Assembly: GCA_905373085.1 (NCBI GenBank) | Contig: CAJPRR010000116.1 | Location: 1 to 7,027 of the forward strand | Reading direction: 5' to 3' | Source of the DNA: an uncultured Selenomonas sp. | GTDB taxonomy: Bacteria; Bacillota; Negativicutes; Selenomonadales; Selenomonadaceae | DNA: 7,027 nt | In this document: piece by piece, positions 1-5,651 of the stretch | Layout: the number at the start of each line of letters is the position of its first letter | How positions within the stretch are numbered: the stretch's first letter is position 1 | Position numbers and translations under genes: made by a program | Notes under the pieces: model-generated | Told to the model about the DNA's origin: nothing | Seen by the model: the letters and a program-made list of their open reading frames with translations, nothing else | The model's database searches: none

Positions 1-161
1 ATCGCCGTCGAGATGAGCATGACGAGGCACGAGCCGAGGCACACGAGCATGTTCGTGCGAAGCCCCGCCGACTTGCGGCGCGACTGCCGCTCGTAGCCGA
101 TGACGCCGCCGAGGATGCACGAGAGCGTCAGGCGCATGAGTATTTCCCACTCGGATACCAT
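1..161 (-). CDS. MgtC/SapB family membrane protein, N-terminal fragment
   Basis: Only the first 53 codons are inside the window; the gene continues past base 1. The visible protein begins MVSEWEILMRLTLS, followed by a small-residue helix with GGVIGYER, then a basic stretch ending in SAGLRTNMLVCLGS and a second hydrophobic helix. An early transmembrane helix with G-x-x-x-G-x-E-R, then K-x-A-G-L-R-T-x-M-L-V, is typical of the MgtC/SapB family. These inner-membrane proteins are linked to survival in low Mg2+ and, in pathogens, in macrophages. The ATG at 159-161 is chosen because a strong AAGGAGG lies 5-10 bases upstream (about 164-174). A 37-base imperfect hairpin (187-223) lies in its leader. 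The family call is fairly sure; the physiological role cannot be judged from the fragment. Confidence 0.82.
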   Translation of the reverse strand, partial: MVSEWEILMRLTLSCILGGVIGYERQSRRKSAGLRTNMLVCLGSCLVMLISTA

Positions 162-186
162 ATTGCCTCCTTTCAAGATGGATGTT

Positions 187-223
187 CTTAGGGAAAGGCT
201 GAATTTATCAGCGCTTCCTTAGG
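187..223. repeat. Imperfect 16-bp hairpin in the mgtC-like leader
   Basis: Bases 187-202 pair with 208-223 around the loop ATTTA. The inner stem is GCTGA/TCAGC, followed by two mismatches, then GGAA/TTCC and a further five pairs including two G-T wobbles. It lies 26-62 bases upstream of the minus-strand start at 161, so it is either in the leader RNA or overlaps the promoter. No T-run follows on either strand, which argues against an intrinsic terminator. An operator or leader structure is possible; no known riboswitch class is recognised. Confidence 0.4.
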
Positions 224-225
224 AC

Positions 226-348
226 TTATCCCCAATTTTGTCCACTTTGTGCATAGAGGCTGTGGAAAAGTCGCCGGTTTTTCAAGAAAATCGACAGCCG
301 GCCGCTCTGTGCAGAACTTATCCACAGCATTGCGGAAAGTGTGGACAA
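226..348. promoter_or_regulatory. Cluster of DnaA-box-like 9-mers
   Basis: Five 9-mers close to the DnaA box TTATCCACA lie within 123 bases. They are TTATCCCCA (226-234), TTGTCCACT (238-246), TGTGGAAAA (261-269, reverse strand, reads TTTTCCACA), a perfect TTATCCACA (318-326), and TGTGGACAA (340-348, reverse strand, reads TTGTCCACA). One is perfect, one fits the relaxed TTWTNCACA consensus, two have one mismatch and one has two. No AT-rich unwinding stretch and no dnaA or dnaN gene is present in the window, so a DnaA-binding or titration locus, or DnaA control of the mgtC-like gene, is more likely than a replication origin. The 162-435 gap contains no gene. Confidence 0.5.
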
Positions 349-435
349 CGAATCGGGCGGCAAACATGTCCTTGCCGTTTGGAAAAACGCCGTCCGCCCG
401 TGTGCATCCGCGCCGCCTTTTTCTGCAAACATGTA

Positions 436-1419
436 TCAGATGATGCCGATGAAATGCTGCACGATGAGCGAGACGACGGCGACGGCGATCCAGCAGAAAA
501 GCCCGAGCGTGATGGGGCGCACGCCGTTCTTGAGGAGCGCGCCGAAGTCCGTGTTGAGTCCGATGGCGCTCATGGCGAGCACGATGGCAAATTTGCCCGC
601 CTCGCCGAGGAGGTGCGAGAGCGCTTCGGGCAGGACGCCCGTCGTGTTGACGATGGAAGCGACGACGAACCACAGGATGAACATGGGGAAGATGCGCTTG
701 AGGCTGAAGCCCTTGCCCTCCGCCTTGTCAGCACGCGCTGCGAAGAGCGCGAAGGCGAGGCATACGGGCACGATGCAAAGGGCGCGCGTGAGCTTGACGA
801 TTGTCGCGTAGCTGCCCGCCTCGTGGCTGTAAGAGTAGCCGGCCGCGACGACGGACGAGGTGTCGTTGATGGCCGTGCCCGCCCACATGCCGAAGCCGAG
901 GTCGCTCATGCCCATGAAGTGACCGAGGAAGGGGAAGATGAAGACGGCAATGACGTTGAAGAGGAAGATCGTCGAGATGGAAAAGACGATGTCCTTGTCC
1001 TTCGCTCCGATGACGGGCGCGACCGCCGCAATGGCCGAGCCGCCGCAGATCGCCGTGCCCGCGCCGATGAGCGTCCGCGCGTCGCCCTCGACGCCCAAGA
1101 GCCTGCCCGCGCCCCAAGCGACGAGGAACGCCGTCGCGAGCGTAGACGCCATGACGGCGAGCGACTGCGAGCCGACCGACAAGACATGGTAGAGGTTCAT
1201 CTCGAAGCCCAAGAGGATGATGGCATACTGCAGGATCTTCTTGCCTGTGAAGCTGATGCCCGCCTCGAAGTTCTTCGGCCGGGCGCGACGTGCGAAGAGC
1301 ATGCCGAGGAGGATGCCGAAGACAGGCCCGCCGATGATGGGGAAGAACTTTCCGAGGACGTATGCAGGAACGGCGAAGAGCAAGGCGTAGGCAATGCCCC
1401 GCAAATACTCGCTTTTCAT
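436..1419 (-). CDS. YeiH-family putative sulfate/anion exporter (UPF0324)
   Basis: This 327-residue polytopic membrane protein belongs to the YeiH family (Cons_hypoth698/UPF0324), whose members are annotated as putative sulfate exporters; the transported substrate is weakly established. It is nearly all hydrophobic helices. The conserved small-residue segments are visible: G-x-G-T-A-I-C-G-G-S-A-I-A-A-V at about 119-133, and G-T-A-I-N-D-T-S-S-V-V-A-A-G-Y at 181-195. GGPVFGILLG near residue 30 and AIGLNTDF near 286 are also family-like. Length fits the usual 330-350 residues. The ATG at 1417-1419 is preferred because AAAGGAGAT sits at 1431-1439. An in-frame ATG at 1498-1500 would add 27 non-hydrophobic residues and is poorly spaced from its Shine-Dalgarno. 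The gene follows hflX by 196 bases and probably has its own promoter. Confidence 0.88.
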   Translation of the reverse strand: MKSEYLRGIAYALLFAVPAYVLGKFFPIIGGPVFGILLGMLFARRARPKNFEAGISFTGKKILQYAIILLGFEMNLYHVLSVGSQSLAVMASTLATAFLVAWGAGRLLGVEGDARTLIGAGTAICGGSAIAAVAPVIGAKDKDIVFSISTIFLFNVIAVFIFPFLGHFMGMSDLGFGMWAGTAINDTSSVVAAGYSYSHEAGSYATIVKLTRALCIVPVCLAFALFAARADKAEGKGFSLKRIFPMFILWFVVASIVNTTGVLPEALSHLLGEAGKFAIVLAMSAIGLNTDFGALLKNGVRPITLGLFCWIAVAVVSLIVQHFIGII

Positions 1420-1555
1420 GATGGAAAAACATCTCCTTTGATTGGAAATCCAAGAGGTCAAGCCGAAGGCGAGACCATACAGCTTGGGAAATCGCCGCAT
1501 GATTCGGAAAATGCGGCATCTCCTTTAGTGTACTATGAAAGTCCAAGAAGTCAAG
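1417..1555 (-). repeat. Imperfect tandem duplication of the yeiH leader and start codon
   Basis: Two related segments occur in order on the minus strand, at 1555-1498 and 1462-1417. Each begins CTTGAC-T/C-TCTTGGA, continues to AAAGGAGATG, and ends TTTTCC followed by ATCATG. They differ by small insertions (58 versus 46 bases). The two ATGs are exactly 81 bases apart, so they are in frame. This looks like an old tandem duplication of the translation start region. The downstream copy supplies the favoured start of the YeiH-type protein. Confidence 0.55.
1527..1554 (-). promoter_or_regulatory. Possible promoter of the yeiH-like gene
   Basis: On the minus strand TTGACT (1549-1554) is separated by 16 bases from TACACT (1527-1532). 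The match to the sigma70/A consensus is moderate. If used, transcription would start near 1520, within or just after the upstream AAAGGAGAT copy, which would make the downstream start at 1419 the functional one. The -35 lies in the duplicated segment; the downstream copy has TTGACC but no acceptable -10. Confidence 0.33.
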
Positions 1556-1615
1556 ACCAAGGACGACTTATGTCGCAAGATATTCTCAACATCGAGTTCG
1601 TGCTGCAGTACGGCA

Positions 1616-3544
1616 TTAGGGAATCTCATAGCGCTGAAAGCGCACGGCTTCTTCTTTGCTCAGACGGACGCAAAGGCGCGTGCCGCGCTCATCGTAGTCC
1701 GTCTGAAGCACCCGTCCCGCCTCATGCAGGCGCGTGACGGCTGCGTTCTCCGTAAATGGGATGTGAAGCGCAAGCTCGACCTCGTCCGCACGGAAGAAAG
1801 AGGCGATCTTTTCCTGCAGGTCGGCAAGCCCCGCGCCCGTCCTCGCGGCGACGGCACAGCCTTCGCGGCCGCGCAGGAGGCGCAGGACGGCGGGCGGCAG
1901 AGGCGCCTCTTCCAAGGACGAAATCTCTCCTCCGGAAAAACCGCCCGCCGCCTCGTGCCTCGCATCGTCTGCCAGATCGACATGCGCCGCTGCGTCGAAT
2001 CCGTCCGTGCCGCCTGCGCCGTTCGTCAGGCGATCGAGCTTGTTCAGCACATAGAGCATGGGCTTTTCGGCTGCGCCAAGCTCCTTAAGAGCTTCAGTGA
2101 CAGCCTCGATCTGGAACTCGGCAGCCTCGTTCGACACATCGACGACATGCAGCAGAATGTCGGCTTCGACGACCTCTTCGAGCGTTGCGTGGAAGGCCTG
2201 CACGAGCGTATGCGGCAGTTTCTGGATGAAGCCCACGGTATCGGTCACGAGGATTTCGCGGTCGTCCGCGAGCCGAAGAGAGCGCGTCGTCGGGTCGAGC
2301 GTCGCAAAGAGCTTGTCCTCGGCGAAAACGTCCGCGCCCGTCAAGGCGTTCAAGAGCGTCGACTTGCCGGCGTTCGTGTAGCCGACGAGGGCGGCGACGG
2401 GGATGCGCGCGGCGCGGCGGCGCTCGCGATGCAGCAATCGCTCCTTCTTGAGGCGCTCGATCTCGCCCTCGATGTCGTGGATGCGACGACGGATGCGACG
2501 ACGGTCGACTTCGAGCTTCGTCTCGCCGGGACCGCGCGTGCCGATGCCGCCACCGAGCCTTGAAAGCACGAGTCCCTGTCCCAAGATGCGCGGCAAACTG
2601 TACTTCATCTGCGCCAGCTCGACCTGCAGCTTGCCCGCCGCCGTGCGCGCTCTCTGCGCGAAGATGTCGAGGATCAGCGCCGTGCGGTCGAGGATCTTCA
2701 CGCCGAGCGCCATTTCGAGATTCCTCTGCTGCGACGGCGTAAGTTCATCGTCGAAAATGACGAGCGTCGCACGCTCGTTCTGGATGAACATCGCCATCTC
2801 CTCGACCTTGCCGCGCCCCAAAAAGAGCGCCGTATCGGGCTTCGCTTTCTTCTGGATGAACGTGCCTACGACGGTCGCGCCCGCCGTGCGTGCAAGCTCT
2901 GCCAGCTCGGCGAGCGAATCCTCCGTCGTCCACAGAGCGCAGGTCATGGGCGCATCGATCCCAGCGAGCACGGCGCGTTCCTCCTCATCGTCCGTCGCCT
3001 GCGTACGCTCCCTCGAAAGACGCTTGTTGATGCTCTGGATGAGCGGCGTCAGGCGGATGCGGTTCAGATGATCGGCGCGCACAGGGCCGAAAAGCTGCAC
3101 TTCGAGCGTGCCGTCCTCTTCCTTCTCGCCCGTGAAGAAGCCGAGGCAGCCGACGCTCTCACCCGAAAGCCGCCCGATGGCCGCCATCGCGTCGAAGCGC
3201 AGGCGGCGAAGCGACGAGATGTCGGGATCGCTGAGCTCCGTATCGCCGCTCGGATGCGTATGGATGCAGCGCACGCCCGAAAGGCGCACCTCCGAGCGGG
3301 CATCGACGGCGGGCAAATCGACCGTCCACGTGTTGCCGACGGAAATTTCGATGATGCGCCCCTTGCGGTCGACGTAGACGGCGACTTCGCGCCCGATTTC
3401 CTCCGTGACGGCGATGAGCCTCTCGTTCAGCTCCTTCGTCGAAAGCTGCCCGACCGGCACGCTCAGATCGTAGAGGCTCTGCAGTTCTCGCATGATATGC
3501 GGCTTGAGATTTTGAATCTCGCCCTGGATTTTTTTGTCCTTCAT
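1616..3544 (-). CDS. hflX: GTPase HflX with N-terminal JAMM/MPN-like domain
   Basis: This 642-residue HflX is a ribosome-associated GTPase that splits stalled or heat-damaged 70S ribosomes in characterised bacteria. The core starts near residue 200: the HflX N-domain (GTFIQ, GRGKVEEM around 227-250, FDDELTPSQQRNLE 264-277, then the R-Q-V-like helix and GGGIGTRGPGETKLE 331-345), a long basic coiled segment (346-380), and the GTPase domain. The G motifs are GYTNAGKST (388-396), LDPTTR (416-421), DTVGF (435-439), NKLD (501-504) and AARTG (566-570). A C-terminal domain follows. Residues 1-190 are extra compared with E. coli HflX (about 426 residues) and hold a full JAMM signature: E53, H95-T-H97-P, S105, D108. 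Between NKLD and AARTG there is an insert of about 40 residues, rich in Gly, Asp and Glu. The ATG at 3542-3544 is chosen because AGGAGG lies at 3549-3554; upstream in-frame ATGs at 3589 and 3580 lack a ribosome binding site. The gene stands alone. Confidence 0.95.
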   Translation of the reverse strand: MKDKKIQGEIQNLKPHIMRELQSLYDLSVPVGQLSTKELNERLIAVTEEIGREVAVYVDRKGRIIEISVGNTWTVDLPAVDARSEVRLSGVRCIHTHPSGDTELSDPDISSLRRLRFDAMAAIGRLSGESVGCLGFFTGEKEEDGTLEVQLFGPVRADHLNRIRLTPLIQSINKRLSRERTQATDDEEERAVLAGIDAPMTCALWTTEDSLAELAELARTAGATVVGTFIQKKAKPDTALFLGRGKVEEMAMFIQNERATLVIFDDELTPSQQRNLEMALGVKILDRTALILDIFAQRARTAAGKLQVELAQMKYSLPRILGQGLVLSRLGGGIGTRGPGETKLEVDRRRIRRRIHDIEGEIERLKKERLLHRERRRAARIPVAALVGYTNAGKSTLLNALTGADVFAEDKLFATLDPTTRSLRLADDREILVTDTVGFIQKLPHTLVQAFHATLEEVVEADILLHVVDVSNEAAEFQIEAVTEALKELGAAEKPMLYVLNKLDRLTNGAGGTDGFDAAAHVDLADDARHEAAGGFSGGEISSLEEAPLPPAVLRLLRGREGCAVAARTGAGLADLQEKIASFFRADEVELALHIPFTENAAVTRLHEAGRVLQTDYDERGTRLCVRLSKEEAVRFQRYEIP

Positions 3545-3601
3545 GACGCCTCCTTCTGTCCGATGGCCATCCTCGTCCATATTGTGCATCTATCGTCTGT
3601 A

Positions 3602-4087
3602 TGCACTTGTCAACAAAGCAACTGGACACAAAAATTCCCAAAATAGTCATGGAAACCTGAATGTCAGACAAACCTTATCAAAGCGTTAGATAACCGTTGA
3701 AGACCGAGAATTTTATGCTGGTTTGGATGTCTACGGAATCTATTCACAATGACCGCTTATCAAGTGTCGGCTCTTCCGCGCTTGGGCGCGAACCGTTCCC
3801 GATACTGCTTTGGAGCAAGGTATCCAAGGGCGTATGCGGACGCTCTTCGTTGAAGAATCGAATATATTCGGTGACCTGCCCAGGGACATCGTCTGCAGAT
3901 GTGATGTGCAAATCTGTAAACAACTCGGCCTTTACCCATCCGTTGATGGCTTCCATGGCGGCATTGTCCGTTGGAGTGCCGGCTCTGGACATGGATCTAA
4001 TGATGTTATACATGGGCAATGTACAGAACACTACAAACAGTGTCTGATTCATACCCCTTCTGTGTCCGGTTTTAGGTTGCCGCTTCA
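3602..4087 (-). mobile_element. Decayed IS3-family element, internally deleted, with possible ends
   Basis: The IS3-type transposase remnant at 3760-4013 is flanked by two related sequences in inverted orientation: 3602-3630 and 4061-4087. Both carry a GGACACA core on their inner side, preceded by a CAAC...AA(C) stretch, and their outer sides begin TG. This is the usual shape of IS3-family terminal repeats (TG...GGACAC). They align only with gaps and about half of the outer bases differ. No matching 3-4 base target duplication is seen. If both are real ends, the element has lost orfA and most of orfB. The transposase call is secure, the outer limits are tentative. Confidence 0.4.
3760..4013 (-). 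pseudogene. IS3-family transposase (OrfB) 3' remnant, frameshifted
   Basis: Reading leftward from about 4013, the frame gives YNIIRSMSRAGTPTDNAAME, then INGWVKAELF and YIRFFNEERPH. This is the C-terminal part of the rve-type integrase domain of IS3-family OrfB; the glutamate of AME is the third residue of the DDE triad. After the RPH codons the frame is lost. One base over (from 3834), the reading continues YALGYLAPKQYRERFAPKRG and ends RADT-TGA at 3760-3762, the expected OrfB end. A single base has therefore been deleted at about 3834-3835. The region with both catalytic aspartates (such as H-S-D-Q-G) and all of OrfA are absent, so no active transposase can be made. There is no ribosome binding site or start. 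Confidence 0.87.
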
Positions 4088-4093
4088 TAGGAA

Positions 4094-4165
4094 AGCCAGC
4101 GCCTTTAGACGCTGGCTGGTAACTGCCCCTTATAGGGGCGAGCAAACCGCCCGTTTGACGGGGGG
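4094..4165. repeat. Three consecutive hairpins, IS200/IS605-end-like
   Basis: Three stem-loops follow each other. The first is AGCCAGCG/CGCTGGCT (4094-4101 with 4110-4117, loop CCTTTAGA). The second is GCCCCT/AGGGGC (4125-4130 with 4134-4139, three-base loop). The third is CC-G-CCCG/CGGG-G-GG (4147-4153 with 4159-4165, loop TTTGA, one G-G mismatch), followed on the plus strand by CATGATTTTTATG. The CGCCTTTAGACG hairpin and the run of small perfect stems recall the 3' end / guide-RNA region of IS200/IS605 elements; no tnpB or tnpA coding remains next to it. In the leftward direction these hairpins also lie just after larA and could slow transcription, although no clear U-run follows any of them on that strand. 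Confidence 0.45.
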
Positions 4166-4192
4166 CATGATTTTTATGCGTGCATTTCCGCC

Positions 4193-5464
4193 TCAGCGCA
4201 CGATGACGGAGACGCCGTCGGGGATGACGGTGACTTTTGCGTCCTTGCCCTTGAGCTCGAAGGCGCGTTTCAGCGCCTCGTCGAAGGTCAGCGCGTGCTT
4301 CATGTGCATGTCGCGAATCATCTGCGGATCGCAGAGATCCGTGACCATGATGACGGTGAAGCGGTCGAGGATGCGTGCGAGAATCTGCATCTCCCACTGG
4401 TCAGGCAGCGTATTTTCCTGCGGCGTCGCCTCGATTTGGTCAAGCAGTTCGCGCGGCGTCTTTGCGGCCTTCAAGGTCTTGTAGAAGGATTCGCCGCCGT
4501 GGCCGTCGTTGCAGGCCGCGACCATGATGATGACGCCGCCCTCATTACAGTTCGCTTCGGCGGCCGTCATGCCCTTGACTGCCTGATAGATGTTTTGGTC
4601 GAGCGGGTAGCCGCCGTTCGTAGATACGACGATGTCGGACGGGTTGCGAGGGATCTCGGCGAGCGTGCGCACGTAGTCGCAGCCCGTGACGTGCGCCTTC
4701 TGGCTGTCGCCGGCAAAGGCGGCGATGACTTCTTTCTCCGCATTGATGACGACGTTCAGGATGAAGGCGAGCTTCGCTTCTTTCGCTGCATGGAGCATGT
4801 CGCGGTGGATGGGGTTGCCGTCGAGGACGCCCGTGCGAGCCTTGTCGCTCTTGATGAACTTGCTGCAGTGGTTCGCCATGACCGTCTTGGCGGACGCGAT
4901 GCCCGGCAGGATCGCCTTGCGGCCGCCCGAGAAGCCCGCGAAGAAGTGTGACTCGATGAAGCCTTCGGCGATGAGCAGATCGGTGTCGATGGCCGTGCGG
5001 TTGATGAGCAGCTTGCCTCCGGACGGCAGGAGGCCGAGATCCGCCATCGCCGCGTCGTCCTGTGAATCGTGGATGACGATCTTCTCGTTCTTGACGATGT
5101 CCTCGCCGAAGCGGTCGACGAGCTCTTCGTGCGTCGTCGCGCGGTGGAAGCCCGTCGCAATGAGGATTGTGATGTCAATCTCGGGATTCGCCTCACGGAT
5201 GCGGCGAAGGAGGATCGGCATCGTCACGCGGCTCGGCACAGGGCGCGTGTGGTCGCTCGTGATGATGACCATGCGCTTCTTGCCGCGGACGAGTTCTTCG
5301 AGCTTGGGGCTGCCGATCGCGTTGTCGAGCGCGCGCTCGACGATTTCCGTCTGCGTGCCCGGCTGCTCCTTGCCCTCGGGGTGCGATTCGAGTACGCCGA
5401 GGAAGTTCTCGTCCGGCACTTCGATCGTCATCTTGCCCTTGCTGTAAGGAATTTTCAACTGCAT
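4193..5464 (-). CDS. larA: Nickel-dependent lactate racemase family protein (LarA)
   Basis: This 423-residue protein matches LarA, the cytoplasmic racemase that interconverts D- and L-lactate through a covalently bound nickel-pincer (NPN) cofactor. The active-site set is complete and sits one position before the numbering of Lactobacillus plantarum LarA: SDHTRP (70-75, with D71 and R74), H107 in ATGFHR, H173 in ESHFFAGFSGG, K183 in GGRKAILPG (the lysine that holds the cofactor), and H199 in ANHC. Full length is typical. The larA-like superfamily includes enzymes acting on other 2-hydroxyacids, so lactate is likely but not proven. The cofactor genes larB, larC and larE are not in this window. 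The start ATG at 5462-5464 has AAAGGAG at 5474-5480. A strong extended -10 promoter lies just upstream, divergent from the phosphoribosyltransferase. Confidence 0.9.
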   Translation of the reverse strand: MQLKIPYSKGKMTIEVPDENFLGVLESHPEGKEQPGTQTEIVERALDNAIGSPKLEELVRGKKRMVIITSDHTRPVPSRVTMPILLRRIREANPEIDITILIATGFHRATTHEELVDRFGEDIVKNEKIVIHDSQDDAAMADLGLLPSGGKLLINRTAIDTDLLIAEGFIESHFFAGFSGGRKAILPGIASAKTVMANHCSKFIKSDKARTGVLDGNPIHRDMLHAAKEAKLAFILNVVINAEKEVIAAFAGDSQKAHVTGCDYVRTLAEIPRNPSDIVVSTNGGYPLDQNIYQAVKGMTAAEANCNEGGVIIMVAACNDGHGGESFYKTLKAAKTPRELLDQIEATPQENTLPDQWEMQILARILDRFTVIMVTDLCDPQMIRDMHMKHALTFDEALKRAFELKGKDAKVTVIPDGVSVIVR

Positions 5465-5507
5465 TATTCCACGCTCCTTTTGTATTGTTTATGTCTTAGC
5501 AGGTCTT

Positions 5508-5537
5508 ATTATATCATAGAGGGAATCGCTTGAGCAA
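5508..5537 (-). promoter_or_regulatory. larA promoter with extended -10
   Basis: On the minus strand a perfect TATAAT (plus coordinates 5508-5513) is preceded by TG one base away, making TGATATAAT, an extended -10. The upstream TTGCTC at 5532-5537 is 18 bases away and a poor -35. The predicted start is about 27 bases before the Shine-Dalgarno of larA, giving a short leader with no obvious riboswitch. Confidence 0.72.
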
Positions 5538-5546
5538 TGAAAGGAA

Positions 5547-5575
5547 TTGCGCTTGCGGGAAAATTCCATTATAAT
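5547..5575 (+). promoter_or_regulatory. Promoter of the phosphoribosyltransferase gene
   Basis: TTGCGC (5547-5552), a 17-base spacer and a perfect TATAAT (5570-5575) form a sigma70/A-type promoter on the plus strand. It faces away from the larA promoter, with the two -35 regions only 9 bases apart, so a regulator bound here could affect both. Its position rules out the in-frame starts at 5547 and 5575 for the downstream gene and leaves a leader of about 70 bases. Confidence 0.7.
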
Positions 5576-5651
5576 GAAGGCGATGCAGAAGAGTGCGGGA
5601 TGTGTGCGCTCCCTGCGCCGGGATGAGAGAAGGACGGAGGTTTTACAGACG

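Noticed and set aside
360..434. GCAAACATGT direct repeat (360-369 and 425-434)
   Set aside because: Only two 10-base copies without other context; no function can be argued.
370..435. Terminator after the yeiH-like gene
   Set aside because: A-run and T-run flank a GC-rich stretch, but the stem has several mismatches and no clean hairpin plus U-run on the minus strand.
238..1737. 499-residue open frame on the plus strand across the yeiH gene
   Set aside because: It is rich in D, E, R and A with no family match and lies opposite a clearly conserved membrane protein; it is a GC-bias shadow.
3545..3589. Earlier hflX start codons at 3580 and 3589
   Set aside because: They lack a Shine-Dalgarno sequence, while the start at 3544 has AGGAGG.
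3587..3613. hflX promoter using TTGACA at 3608-3613
   Set aside because: No acceptable -10 lies 16-18 bases downstream; the hexamer is more likely part of the IS3 end. A hybrid promoter remains possible but unsupported.
3744..4397. Single 217-residue minus-strand protein
   Set aside because: Only the last part is transposase-like; the first half is another frame of larA and the hairpin region, so it is not one gene.
3810..4484. 224-residue plus-strand open frame over the IS remnant and larA end
   Set aside because: It crosses the transposase remnant, the hairpins and the antisense of larA, has no ribosome binding site and shows no conserved domain.
5547..5651. Phosphoribosyltransferase starts at TTG 5547 and ATG 5575
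   Set aside because: They overlap the predicted promoter, and the intervening residues are not conserved-looking; 5652 has the proper ribosome binding site.
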